Made by a program: the position numbers and the translations under genes
Assembly (NCBI GenBank): GCA_963693365.1
Contig: CAVNZM010000014.1
Span: 2,914,001-2,978,000 of the forward strand
Source of the DNA: Amoebidium appalachense
Taxonomy: Eukaryota; Ichthyosporea
Reading direction: 5' to 3'
DNA: 64,000 bases
The notes under the pieces: model-generated
What the model saw: only the letters and a program-made list of their open reading frames with translations
Told to the model about the DNA's origin: nothing
Databases searched by the model: none
Shown here: in pieces, positions 1 to 59,520 of the stretch
Layout: every line of letters begins with the position of its first letter
How positions within the stretch are numbered: the first letter of the stretch is position 1

Positions 1-142
1 ACACGTGCACATGCACACGCACGAAAACACACAATCACGAACTAGCATATACACAAGCACTAACGAACCCACAAACGTTTACACACATGCACACAAACAT
101 CCAAAGGCTCGCACAGATGTGTGCACACATACACACAGACAT

Positions 143-207
<65 letters not shown>

Positions 208-299
208 CATGTGCACACACACACACACACACACACCTGCAACCCCCCCCCCCACACACACACACACACCCTTCCCTCACACACACACACACACCTCAG
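1..299 (+). repeat. Intronic (CA)n-rich sequence
   Basis: The sequence before the first recognised exon is (CA)n with interruptions and a C tract, ending in a CAG acceptor at 297-299. It is the tail of an intron of the fusion gene. Confidence 0.8.
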
Positions 300-12670
<12,371 letters not shown>

Positions 12671-13122
12671 ATATGGCAATGGAATTCTTTTTAAAATAGC
12701 GTTGCAATTGACGATGCTTGTAATGATAACGACATTGAATGAAGGATCGGATTGTAGCCAACAATACTATGTTATGTAGTGCTAATAACACACGTTTTTA
12801 TTTTTTTATTTTGTATGTTCATAAGTCTGCCATAATAAGACGTAAATGGCTTTTTATGGGATAAGCTGCCACTGTAAAGCATGGATCCAACGCCATGCAC
12901 AGGAAATAAACGGGTACCAACCCGGCATTACGTTACTAGTTGTACATGCATTTCATTACATAGTTTATTGAAGCAAGAAATGATCAAATAAATAAAGTAA
13001 CCAAAAACAAAAATCACATGCACACACACCCATAGCATGAAACCTATCCACATAAAATATGTCTGCTCATACATCCAAATGAACCCCTACCCACCCACCT
13101 GCCCACACAGACATTACACACG

Positions 13123-13161
<39 letters not shown>

Positions 13162-13235
13162 ACACACATACACACACACACACACACACGCGCGCGCGCG
13201 CACGTGCGCGCACAGACACACACACACACACACGT

Positions 13236-13298
<63 letters not shown>

Positions 13299-13486
13299 TC
13301 CTGCACATTCGTTACCCCGGGTACCTCTTACTCATCTCATCATCTCATACATTCATCATCAATCCTTCAATGAAATTTCATCAGAAAGACATTGGGACGG
13401 CAATAAACCCACTCGGTAGTGCCTAATTCTGTCTCCCAGTAGATGGGGTTCTTGGGAAATGTTTTTTTTGTTTTTTTTTTTTTTGT

Positions 13487-13525
<39 letters not shown>

Positions 13526-13589
13526 CGAAGAGAGGCTGACAAATTTCACCAAGGTCTGCAGGATCCGACAAGCTTTCGACCAAATTTCA
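12671..13589. other. Convergent 3' intergenic region
   Basis: Lies between the stops of the fusion gene (+) and the ZTRAF1-like gene (-). AT-rich to about 13020, then (CA)n at 13115-13296 and a decayed copy of the ZTRAF1-like terminal exon from 13366. No gene seen. Confidence 0.8.
12905..12910 (+). promoter_or_regulatory. Poly(A) signal AATAAA for the fusion gene
   Basis: AATAAA lies 235 bases after the fusion gene's stop codon, in AT-rich 3' sequence; further AATAAA-like words follow near 12990. Confidence 0.45.
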
Positions 13590-22843
<9,254 letters not shown>

Positions 22844-23218
22844 CCTGTGTATTTGCGTAAAATTGCTGTTATGAATTCAGGAAGCTCTACTTTACCTACA
22901 AAATCCGATTAATATAGCTCAAATTCTTTGACACAGAAAGGTGCAATTAGTGTATGAATTATTTTTGAAGTGACGGGTGCTCAGGAGTAGGGATTACGCA
23001 ATTAGTCTAAGGCACGTACCTCTTTGAGTGAGGAAAATCGAATCCTTGATTAAAATCGTACAGCAAAAGTGACGTAAATGCCAGCCTTTGAACTTCAGAC
23101 CAAGGGGCCGCCGGGAAAAGAAAGCACCAAGTTAGTCAGATGTTTTCGCCTGTAAGGCTAACAAAGATCTAGAGCATATAAAAACGAAAGAAGAGAATCA
23201 ATTACAAAAAAGGGAAAG
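22844..23218. promoter_or_regulatory. Probable bidirectional promoter
   Basis: The 375 bases between the ATG of the ZTRAF1-like gene (minus) and the ATG of NUDCD1 (plus) are free of the microsatellites that fill the introns and have balanced base composition. A divergent shared promoter is inferred from head-to-head placement. I see no clear TATA box at a fixed distance from either start. Confidence 0.5.
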
Positions 23219-33904
<10,686 letters not shown>

Positions 33905-35061
33905 GTACCATTCAATTTTATTTTCACGTATTTTATTATTTCTCTAAATGCTTTTATTTGTTTGGTTTTGTTTTTTTTTTTCGGGAAGGGGGCGGCGAGG
34001 GGGAAGGGGGGGGGGGGGGGGGGGGGGGGGGGTGTTTCAGCCACTAATGGTTTCAATGTATAGACAGGGGCCTACTGATTGGTGGTTGGTTTTTTCGTAT
34101 GGTTGGGTGGTTGCATTAATTGCACCACATTTTGAGTCAACATAGCCTGTTTACACACAAGGAGCACACGAGACGTCTTACTGGCTCCGGCGATGGTGTT
34201 CCTTTTTTTGCCGATGCTGGTTCTTAACCTTTTATTATCCTGTTCCCTCCCTTAGAGGGAAAAGGGGAGGGGGTGGGGGGGTGATGGCACCGTTTTTATT
34301 TGAAATGGTATCAAAAATGGCACCGTTTTTATTTGAAAATGTATTCCGTCACTTATGTACACAGTTGCATTGTGAATGCACTTTAAACATTCATGATAAA
34401 CATCGGACTCGGTGTTTTTTGTCCTTGTGTTGAACATAAAGGAAAGAATAAAAAGATAAAAAGAATGAAATGCCGATGGTAGGGTGACTAACATGAACGG
34501 TTGTATGCTATACGTGTTGTACCTTGTTCCTCCCCCCCCCCCCCCCCCCCCCCCCCCCTCCACCCACCCACCCCCACCCCACGCCATCCCGCAACACACA
34601 CACATACACAAACACAGGCACACACACACACACATACAAAAAAAAAAAAAAAAAAAATCAAAGAAGAAAAGGGGAAGGAAAGAAAGGAATAAAAAGAACA
34701 AGAAAAAAAATTTAAAGAACGAACGAATGAAAGCGTGGGAGGAAAAGGAAAAGATAAACGCCCACGCACAGAAAAGCGCCTGAATTCGTTTTCGTGCACA
34801 AGCACACACATCCACCCACCCACCCCGAACAGTTGCGAGGCAAATATCTCGTTATGAATTAATATTCATACAAATGCATTTTGTGTTTAATCATCAATGC
34901 CCTCAAGCTCATGGGCGAACAGAGGAGAGAAGACGAAAGAAAGAGAGAGAAAGGTGAAGAGGAACAAAGCTCATCCCTCTGTTCAACGAGGGAAAAAATG
35001 AAACCCGGAAAAAGAAACCAGAAAAGGAAGCGGGGGGAACCGTAATAAATGGTGTGTGTGT

Positions 35062-35096
<35 letters not shown>

Positions 35097-35172
35097 GAAG
35101 GAAAGAAAAGAGGGGGGGGGGGGAAAGAAGAAGAAGTTTAAAGGGGCAAAGCAAAAAGACACTCACCCCCTC

Positions 35173-35218
<46 letters not shown>

Positions 35219-35467
35219 AAAAAAAAAAAAAAAAAAAGCCCCAATATTCGAATCACCCATAACATCTCAATCATTCCATCACCGTCTCGATGTTTCCAGT
35301 TTGCTGGTAACATCGTTCACAATCTACAGTCTCCCGTCACTCCCCACCACACAAAACATCCCCCTTTTAGGTCAACGGTAATAACAAAAATAAATATACT
35401 AAGTTAATAAAGATATTAATACTAATAATGATAAAGGCTCTAATAACATTCAGCCACAACCATTCCA
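33905..35467. other. Convergent 3' intergenic region
   Basis: Between the stops of NUDCD1 (+) and the WD40-like gene (-). It holds poly-G, poly-C/poly-A tracts, a direct repeat (ATGGCACCGTTTTTATTTGA ending near 34303 and 34336) and a decayed copy of the WD40-like terminal exon at 35269. An AATAAA at 34446 could serve NUDCD1. No gene seen. Confidence 0.75.
35167..35237 (+). repeat. Poly-C/poly-A composite tract
   Basis: About 40 C followed by about 29 A in the intergenic region. On the minus strand it reads T then G. Confidence 0.97.
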
Positions 35468-49673
<14,206 letters not shown>

Positions 49674-51405
49674 CCTTTTTTTTTTCGTTTCTCCTTCGTG
49701 AGTGCAAACGAGGGGCCTATTCTGGTTGAAAGTTTGGTTGAAAGGCAATTCGAAACCCAGTTGTAGGAGGGGAACAGTCAAAAAGAAGAGACAAAAAGGA
49801 AACCATGTGTGTGTGTGGGTTGCGTGTGCGCGCGTGTGTAGGGGGGGGGAGGAGGAGGAGGAGGGGGGGGGGGGGGGGGAGGCAGGCCCTAGGTCTGGGC
49901 AACCAGAAACAACTACTTGAAGACAGGGGGAAGAGAAGGGACCTAGACAAGTGGAGGCCCCACCGGAAACAAAATGATCTGGAAAGAAAGATTTCGTATA
50001 TGCGTTACATCTACTCGAAGACGAAGGGTTTACATTTCTTACGTTGCCAAAAATATTGATGATGGAATCGGTGAGTAATAGAAGAAACCTTTCCACCTCA
50101 AATAAGTGAAGTCTCATCCACATTTGCTTCGAATTCCTTGTTACAAAACAGCCTCATAACATTTAGCTGTCATAAAGCACACAACAAAAGGTGAAGGGCT
50201 AAACCACCGAGCGACCTTTAAAAACGCTCATGCAGGTGCGATTGCCACACGGAACAGTGCGACCTACTCTCTACATGTACAACAACTTCCCCCTCACAAT
50301 AGATGTGTACAGATGCCCAAAGACAAAACATAGCATGCGTAAGTTGGTCAACTGATAAGCTGGGCCCGACCAGAGCCTACGTACGCACGTGTTTTCCCAA
50401 AATAGCCAGAGAGCCACAACACATGGCATATCGTGCACACTCACTGTGACTAGTGCTGTCGGAATTCAAAGATACTAATTAGGCTGTGTAGCGAGGAATT
50501 GCAGAGATTCACCGTTCAGATATAAGGTTTTAGGGTTATGATCATGACATAACAAAAGTTTCAGAGTGTAATATTCTTTTCTTCCTTGTTTTTACCTCTA
50601 AACGCCGCCCCCTTGTACAAAGAGCACAGGCGCGGGGTCTGGTGGCCCACTGGCGCCAGCGCAGCAAGAGAAAAAATAACACGAACTCCAAAATCGGTGT
50701 TTGCACTGCGTGATAGATATCGAAGTGATGATTTTGTTTTTGTTTTTTACTTTTAAAGAAGGAGAAATGAGCTTTCTACAAATTTTAAACGTTTAACAGC
50801 ATTTATGCAATTGCCGAAAGAACAAAAAAGGCTATCACGTTGGGAAAGCAAGTCGCGCTTTGATTGGTGTATTTTCTGCGGGCAGGCGCAATCATTGCCC
50901 ATCACTGAGCCACGTGACGTCACCTCTCGGCCAACCACATGTGCTCAGTGGTTGGGCAGGCAAAAGCACACCTCATGCACGCACGCTCCCGGCTAGCGTA
51001 AATACTTATGGCGGCAGTAGGGGCGGGGCAGATTTGCGTCAATTAAAAAAGTAAAAAGACATGCATCGACTACTGTATGATCTACATGACGGTGCGAGTG
51101 TGTGGCATTGTGTGGCATACGTGCGTGTATGCGTGTGCGCGCGTGCGTGTCACCGTGTGGAGCCCAGGCGTGCGTGTGTTACATGCAGATGCCATTGTGT
51201 TCCCCATGTGCGCGCCTGCAAGCGTGGGTGCCTGAGAGCCACTGTTTGTCCACTCGGAAATAATCACATTGCAGGTCTATTCATTTGCAGCCTATTCATT
51301 GATGCACCACACAGCTACCTCCGTTTTCCTCTTCCCACTATTATCTTTCCCCCCCCCCCCCCCACCCCCCCCCTTTTCTCCAACATCTGTACCTCCCTCC
51401 CTTCT

Positions 51406-51454
<49 letters not shown>

Positions 51455-51737
51455 CCCGCATGATGCAAAAGACAAAATAGAAATTGAATAGTGCCATCTT
51501 TCTCTGAGACTCTGTCGTGATGTCGATTTGCTCATGTCTGCCTCTTGGCTCCCTTTCCTCTCTCTCTCTCTCTCTTCATATTCCTTCCCCCCCCCCCCCC
51601 CCCCCCCCCTCCCTCCCTCCCCGCTAGCGCTCACACCCTCCCGGCCCTCCACTTCTCTCTCTCTATCTCTCTTCCCCCCTCTCTCCGGTTCCCCCCTCCC
51701 CCCACACATTACGGCCTTCTCCTTATAACTATCTTAC

Positions 51738-51782
<45 letters not shown>

Positions 51783-51909
51783 AAAAAAAAAAAAAAAAAG
51801 CTTTCTTCAGCTCTCGTTCTCTTTCTTTCCCCGTTTCCCGAGTCCCACATTCACAGTTACTCGCGGACCCCAGATAAAGTTTCCCTTTTCAAGCTATCTG
51901 CAGTGGCCT

Positions 51910-51952
<43 letters not shown>

Positions 51953-52934
51953 GCCCCCTCCCCCCTTCCCCCGGCGCCCGTAAAAGCAAAAACCACACGC
52001 ACACGCACAGGCATGCACAAACACATGCAGGAAGGCAGATTCGCACGCAGGTACGTACGACACACGCACACAATGTCATGCACAAACACGCACATGTACG
52101 CGTGTCACACACACACACACACACACACATTGAACAGGGCGCGACATGCGCACATGCGTACCCCTCTATATGGGCGCGACATCCGTACATACCCACCCCT
52201 CTACATGTACAGATATTTCCGCCCCCTACCCCGCACACATGCACAAACATACACATGCATACACAGGTTGGCGCACACGCTCACGAAGTTCAATGCACAC
52301 ACATGTGCACAAAAATATAATAGGCCGTGCCTTTGTTTCCTGCATCGCCCTTGTGTTTGTTCACGGTGGGTGCACGCATCTTCACATCCAGCCTGCGAAC
52401 CAAAATGTCTAAAAAACGGGTCTGGTAGGGTATGATCGGACATGAGTGTTGGGGGTGTCGAGTAGGTATCGATCGTTGTGTGTGTAGGCAAAATCCATCC
52501 CAGCCCAGACTCCAATTCCGACAACCACCACCACCCTCCTTCCCGGCCCCCGGCCCCCCCAGCCCCCCCCCCCCCCCCCCCCCCCCAACAAAAGAAAAGA
52601 GCCACATACGGCATTTCAACACAAACTGTTAAACCGAAACACACCATTTTGGTTCTGTATGCGCCAAGATTTGGGTCCCATGGCCAGTCTGTTTCCTCAT
52701 TGGCACTTTTTAACTTTATTAGTATTATAAATTTAAACCGTCGTCGACACTACCATCACTGCCTGCCACTGTGTACTCACACACCCTCCTGCATTTTGCA
52801 GCTGTTTTTTTCTCTCTCTCCATCCACCCTATCATCATTTTTACTTTTAATGCACGTGTGTGTGTCGTTAGTGGCGAGTCAGAAAGGTGCTCGATTTATA
52901 TTTTAACGGGCCAACCAGGTGCTCTGATTAAATT
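49674..52934. other. Intergenic region between WD40-like gene and NDK
   Basis: Upstream of the WD40-like gene and downstream of NDK. The first 1.3 kb are unique AT-rich sequence and should hold the WD40-like promoter. From 51060 onward there is TG-rich sequence, long C tracts (51409-51453, 51740-51771 followed by A, 51914-51950) and HT-type repeats. No convincing gene seen on either strand. Confidence 0.7.
52715..52720 (-). promoter_or_regulatory. Poly(A) signal AATAAA for the NDK gene
   Basis: The minus strand reads AATAAA about 215 bases after the NDK stop codon. Confidence 0.4.
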
Positions 52935-53514
52935 TTAGTTGTTGGAGGTGATCCAGGCCTCGTTAGTGCGGGTCCAGGGGGCAAGCTCGCTGGCTTTGAA
53001 CCAGAGAGCAATCTGCGTATTTGTGTGTGTGTGTGTGGGTGGGTGCGCGTGCGTGCGTGTGTGTGTGTAGGGGTATGTGTGTTTGTGTGTGCGCGTGCGC
53101 GTCTGTGTACGTGCCTGAGTGGAAGTAAGAGTATTTGGGTAGGTGTGCATATGTGTAGGGTGTGTTTGTGTGTGTGTAGGGAGGAGGGAAGGAGGATGAG
53201 AAAACCATTATGCACAATAGATGGTACATATAGGTCCAAAACAATAGGAGCATACGAAGAACAACCACATGCACACTCACATCCAGTAACCCAAATGCTC
53301 TCCATACTCTCCATATCAAGTGTGCAACATCGGCTTAGGAGTTTCATGATGAGGTGTGTGGGGAGTGTGGGGAGTGTGGGGTGGGGTGCAGGGGAGAGTG
53401 GCAGGCCCTAGCAGAGGGGAAAGCAGCGCGAGTCATGTCAAAGCGGAGGGAGAGGCAGCGGAAAAAGAGGCTCAGTGGTATACATACGGGTAAAAGGTGT
53501 GGGTATGTGTGTGT

Positions 53515-53563
<49 letters not shown>

Positions 53564-53677
53564 GAGGGGGGGGGGGGGGGGGGGAGATGATGCAACACAC
53601 ACTCAACACAGCCGTTCACACATACACGGTAGAGAGCAGCGGGATGCATACACACACACAACACACAACACAGCCAT

Positions 53678-53718
<41 letters not shown>

Positions 53719-54147
53719 AAGACACATGCAGACAGCCCCCCCCCCCCCCCCCCCCCCCCTTCCCCCTCCAACCCAAAACACACACATGCACACCTCGTTC
53801 TCAGCAGTCTTGAACGAGTCAGACCCGTGAATAATGTTCCTGCCAACGCTCACAGCCAAGTCGCCGCGGATGGTTCCGGGTGCGGATGCCAGGGGGTTGG
53901 TAGCACCAATCATTGCACGCGCCATCTTGATCACACCGGGGCCCTCCCAGACCATGGCCACAACGGGGCCGGAGGTCATGAAGTCAACGAGGCCACCGAA
54001 GAACGGGCGCTCCTTAAGATCATCGTAGTGCTCCTGTAATATATATATATATAAGGAGGATGAGAGAGGGGGAGGGGAGGGAGGGGGGGGGGGGGGGGGG
54101 GGGGGAGGGAGCGAGAAGAGACAACAAGAGGGAGGGATGGAGGGAAG

Positions 54148-54211
<64 letters not shown>

Positions 54212-54746
54212 AGAGAGGAGGGGGGGGGGAGGGGGGGGAGGGGGGAGGGGGGAGGGAGGGATGGAGAGAGAGAATGAGAGAAGGGGAAGGGGGGGAGGGA
54301 GAGAGGGAGAGAGAGAGAGGGGAGGGTGGGGGGTGGGGGGTTTGAATGTGGAACACGGTACGAAGTACGCATACACGAAGGACACATGCAAAGGCAAACA
54401 TTCAAGTATGCAACATAGCCATGCGCACAGTATGCGTCATAAGCAGAGCCCATCCTCAGGGAGGGCCCCGGGGGGGGGGGGGGGGGGGGGGGGACGGCTT
54501 AGGGTTAGCGTCGTTGAAAAAAGTGAAGTTGGTTCAGGTTTGTAATGAAAGGATTTTTTCCTTCGGAAATGACCGAAGGATGGGACCTTTAGTATTGAAA
54601 GCAAGTTTAGAATTGTTTGTTTCAAAATCCTAGCTGGATGTTAGTGATTGGAGAGAAGGTTAGAGGGGTGTGTGAAGGTTGAGTGATCAACCGTTAAGGA
54701 GACGTGTCGACACTGAGAAAGGGCCAAAGGACGGCGGGCGGCGGCT

Positions 54747-54777
<31 letters not shown>

Positions 54778-55225
54778 GAGAAGGGGGAAGGGATGAGAGA
54801 GAGAGAGAGAGGGGGGGGGGGGGGGATGCACATGTGTTGCTGGAATTGGGACATCGTTTTCTGCATGCCTGAGGACGTATGAACAAATTCGATCATCACT
54901 GATTGGGTATCCCCAATCCGAGAACCAGAGCAGGACACCAAAATAACCATATGTGGTTGTTAAGAGTCGTAAATCATCCAATTAGGCAAGGACGTACCCG
55001 GGCCAGGGCCTCGCTGGGCTGCAGCAGCTTCAGGCCGACCAGCTTGTAGCCCTTCTTCTCCATGCGGGAAATGATCTCACCGACCTACGTGTGTGTGTGT
55101 GTGAGTAAGGAATGTGAGTATGTGTGTGATGGTGTGTGTGTAGGTGCGTTTGTGTCGGTTTGTGTTGTGTGTTGTGTGTGTGTGCGTGCGCACGCGGGCG
55201 TTTGTGGTGGGTGGTGTGTGTGTGT

Positions 55226-55282
<57 letters not shown>

Positions 55283-55875
55283 TGGCTCAAAGGGTATGGG
55301 AAACAAAATGAAGGCAAACCAGAACTTCGAAATAAGAAACCGAAACTGACTAAATCCGTAGCCGAGCCCATCATCAGGGCGGGCGGGCGGGCGGCCGCCC
55401 GGGGGAGGGGGGGGGGGGGGGGGGGGGGGGGAGGGGGAAGAGGGGGGTTCCGTGACAGTAAAGACCATTAGCTCTATGCCGGCACTTCCCGTCATGACAT
55501 CAAAATAACGTGAGATATGTGCGATATTAATGTCACTGGAGCGTGTGTTTGGCTTTGCTTATTCCTGGTATGAGCCCCTCCTTTTTAAACATTGTGCCAC
55601 TGCCATAAAATTGAAGGGAACCCCAGAGAAAAGGAAGCCAAGTGCCGCAATAGTAGCAAATGCATAAAAATATTTTTTTTAAAAAAACATAAAACTAAAA
55701 AACTATTAGGGATACTCACCACGCCGCGCTGGACACCGTCCGGCTTGACGGCCATGAATGTGCGCTCAGTCACGGTGCCCTCAACCCCGGCAATGGAAGG
55801 GGCAGCAGACTCGGCAAGCACAGGCTTCATGTTGGCTGAAGAGAGAGGGGGGAGGGGGGGGGGGGGGGGGGGGGG

Positions 55876-55914
<39 letters not shown>

Positions 55915-58835
55915 GAGGGGGAGGTGAGGGGGGGGGGGGGGGGGAGGGGGTGAAGGGGTTATTAGAGTGTGTCACAGTGTACGGTGTACACATTCACTGT
56001 TGACCAAGACGGGGCAGATTGCAAAGCACACATGAAGAATATCGGTCAAAAGCAGTGCCGTAGAGGGGGGAGGGAGGGGGGTGGATATGCCAGCCAACGA
56101 GAGGCAGAAAAGGGGGTGAGTGTGTGAGTGCATGTGAAAGTGTGGGTGTGTGCGGACCAGAGGGGGGGAAGGGGAAGAAAGGGAGGGAACGGAGGGAAGG
56201 GGAAGGCTGGAATGTGCTAGAATGTAGAAGGTGGTTCTTAGGCCTTTGATTTGGAGTCTGTGTGCCCGTGGGGTACTGGGGGGAGGGAGGAAAGGAGGGG
56301 GGGGGTAAAAGAAAGATACTGGGTGCCGGAGCAGGGGGAGAATGAGTCTGGTCAAGGCCGGGCATTAAAGATGTGGCTGAGTAAAAAGGCGCCAAATTGA
56401 GAGACGTACGCGTGTGGCAGTTGGTATTGTATATACATCACAGTGACTATCGTAGTCCATTTCCCGGTATATTCCTCTATCTTTCCTGGCGTAGCAATGC
56501 TCCCCCCCCCCCCCCCCCCCCCCAGGTTTTATCCGATTCCCCTCACCCCTCTTTTTAATCTTAAAGCACCCAGAGCCCACCACACTGCCCACATAAGCAC
56601 GGACAGACTGGACAGTAGTACACATGTCCACCAATCAAAAGTTTCTCTTTTCCATCCCATCCCGTGACTTATGCTAACACAAATCAAAAGAATGATTGCC
56701 TTTACTAATTACACAATCCCATCACGCGACTTATGTGCCACCAACCAAGCAAATTGCTCAGGTCCCATCATGTGACTAGCGTGCCCACCAATTAAACAAG
56801 GCGCTTCGAAATTCCAATTATTCCCACCACGTGACTTACAACGTATCTACCAATCAAATGATTTGCGTAAATCCAATCACGTGACCTACCGGTGGCCAGG
56901 TATGCGGCGGCGGTAGCGGCAGCCACGACGCCAAAGCCCATGGCGGCAGAGGCGGGGCGGACACCAGCCTGGGTGGCCAGAGTGCGCACGGCACCTAAAA
57001 AAAAATGGAGGGGGGGGGGGGGGGGGGGGGGGGGGATGTTAGACTAAGTGTGTGTGTGTGTGTGTGTGGGGGGGGGGGGGGGCAGAGAGAGAGAGAGAGA
57101 TGTGTGCGTATATCTTGAGGTACAAATGCCGGGCCAGGTGGAGGGGGGAGAAGGGGGGAGGAGGGCAGAACGCTTTAGTAGAGTACTAATATTAACGACG
57201 AGAAGTGTGCATGCAGGCATGCAAAAGAAAAAAAAAAAAAGTGCATGCACCATCAAGAGAGCTTCTATAATTTTCCGTGGTGGAAGGTTAAATATAACAC
57301 AAAGGAGGGCGGAACGGTGGGGGTTTGCTGGGGTGTGTGGGTCGGTGGGGAGTGGGGGTGAAGCGGATAAAAGGGATGAAGAATGTCGTAATTGCTTATG
57401 TTTAGATCTTAAAAGTTCTTAATGACACAAAAAGACCCCGGGGGTTTGTGTTCTCATTTGGGCGGGCGGGCGACCAGGGGGGGGAGGGAGCGGGCGGGCG
57501 ACCGGGGGGAGGGAGGAGAAGGAGTAGAGAAGGGGAGCACGGGAGGGCCGGTTGAGGCCGAGGAAAGATGGGTGAGAGGGGAAGGGGAGAAAGGGAGAGG
57601 AGAAGGGAGGATGAGGGAGAGAGGGAAGTGAAAGAGAAAAATGCAGAAACCATCAGGTGTCGACTGAGGGGAGGGGGGAGGAGGGGAGGGGGGAGGGGAA
57701 AGGGGAAGGGGGCCCAAAAGGGATTGGGTAAAGCTTTGTGGCTATCATAGCCAGACGTGAAAGCGCATCAAGCTACAAACTAAGGCACACACAGACACAC
57801 AGACATAGACACCCACACACATACACAGGCACACGCAAGCCTTAAGGACTATCACTCTGTTGCCTCTCCTCTCAATAACTATAGAAAACGGTTAGGGCTT
57901 ATGAAAAGCATGATGAAATTGCTCATACACAGACAATAGCGAAGCCGAAACACAGCATATATAACTTACCAGTCCGGGCGGCAGACCAGGTCCGGACAGC
58001 AGACCGGGCAGCAACTGCACATGAAGATCAATTCAAGTGTTAGTGGCATTGTCTTATAGAAGAGGAGGAAGTCTAACTTTTTTCCTTATGTGTAAGTAAT
58101 TAACAGGCGAAGCCTTGTCCCATCATATTATATGGAGAGGTCCTGAATGCTACTCTCAGACACCTTCTTCCTCATCGTTTCTTATGAGTCATTAATTGTA
58201 TATCCAAGACCTGCACGTTCACAAATATAAACGTTTTTCAGGAGTCTCTACTTGGACGGGAAAGGTACGGGAGAAACCCCAGTGACAGCAAGGGAAGGAA
58301 AGACGAGAAGCATAGAGAGGGACTCGACGGGAGGAGGGGAAGGAGGGAGAGTAGTAGGGTGAAAAGCAAAAGGGCCTGGCTTACAGGAACACTGAAGTTG
58401 TAATAAATAGTTATTAAGCACGCACGTGTGAGGGTGCTGGTAGTTATGTGTGAGTGTGTTGGCTTTCTTTTTATGTGGGCGCCGATGGTGTGGTGCTCAT
58501 TGGGGAGGAAGGGAAGGGGGTGGTAGGGGGAGAGTGAGAAGCCGAGACGAGGGGCGAGGGAAGGGAGGGGAGATGGGGTGTTATGTCCTAAGTATAGAAG
58601 CACTGACGAGGGTGGGCGAGGGGAAGAGGAAGGAAGGAGGGGAACCGGGGGCCGGGCGGGGGGGGAGGGGCGGGGAGGGGGTTGGGGAAGGGGGGAGGGG
58701 GGAGGGGGGGAAGGGAGAAGGGGGATAAACAACGACAGGGCATCGTGCCCACAAAGCATTCCACCACAACACTATAATCAATCAACCCTTTCAACACGTA
58801 AACGTACCGAGGCGGGTGGCGGAGCGGGCAAACAT
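52935..58835 (-). CDS. Nucleoside diphosphate kinase with organelle-type presequence
   Basis: Seven exons on the minus strand: 58835-58808, 58014-57970, 56994-56890, 55835-55720, 55084-54998, 54033-53794, 53012-52935; 232 residues, phase-consistent. It transfers the gamma-phosphate between nucleoside triphosphates and diphosphates through a phosphohistidine. Visible signatures: [13 protein letters not shown], the Kpn-loop region [13 protein letters not shown], the active site NIIHGSDS (catalytic His), and a C-terminus ending [16 protein letters not shown]. The first about 65 residues ([23 protein letters not shown], then VRTLATQ) are rich in Arg, Ala and Ser and lack acidic residues, like a mitochondrial presequence. 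They are followed by [16 protein letters not shown], a possible membrane or stop-transfer segment. A mitochondrial intermembrane-space location is inferred. AATAAA on this strand lies at 52720-52715. Confidence 0.94.
53528..53585 (+). repeat. Poly-G tract
   Basis: G tract with one A interruption, after a (TG)n run, in the last NDK intron. Confidence 0.97.
54341..54474 (-). repeat. Dispersed poly-C-tailed repeat, near-complete copy
   Basis: On the minus strand: GGGCCCTCCCTGAGGATGGG, CTCTGCTTATGACGCATACT, GCATACTTGAATGTTTGCCT, GCGTACTTCGTACCG, CACATTCAAACCCCC. It is collinear with the 62700 copy, in an NDK intron and in sense orientation to that gene. Confidence 0.85.
56656..56892 (-). repeat. 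Tandem units carrying 5' splice-site-like words
   Basis: On the minus strand the donor of exon 56994-56890 reads GTAGGTCACGTGATTGG. Diverged units follow with GTAAGTCACGTGGTGGG, GTCACATGATGGG, ATAAGTCGCGTGATGGG and ATAAGTCACGGGATGGG, each followed by a TTGATTGGT- or AATTGGTGG-type word. Five units of about 45-60 bases. Confidence 0.85.
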
Positions 58836-59520
58836 TTTCGTGTTTGTAACGTGCGACTTTGGGCTACCCAGAACTGGTGACTGAAACACCTTTTGGTGGT
58901 CGTTGCGATCAAAGTTTGTTCGGCCGCTGACGCGGAGAGCACGTGCTGGGCAGAACAACAAAACTTTCCGGAATTTCCTTATCGAGAAACTTTAACCGAA
59001 ACGCTTGATCCTATTCGCGGAGAGCGCACCACTTTATTTATTTTGGTCGCTTCCTATTGGATCTAAGGGTATCAGATACATACTTTCTTATCACTAAGCA
59101 ACCGGCCCCGCCCAGCTACTGGTTGCTGGTGCGGCCACTGTGTACACACCGTGGCACAGGCACACACAGAGAGACACACACAGCAGCTCATCATACAATT
59201 TTTCCAAGAATTAGCCAAGAGAAACGTTCAACTACATAAACTATCTGAAACTCTTTTTCAATAAGAGAAGCCAGTGGCATATATTTTCAAAATTACGGGG
59301 TTCCAGACCACCACAATCCCTGACACATGGGTGCACTCAGGGGAGACTCAGTGAGAAGAATGAAAAGGTTAAAATGCGGACATGCCAGGAACCCAAAGCC
59401 AGATGCCAACTGCTCATTTTTCACTATACACTATACATATTTGAACCTCCGTGCCAAGGGTTAACCGTCAATAAAAGCAAGTATATACAAAATCCGCAAG
59501 GTATTTTTTAACTAAGCCTT

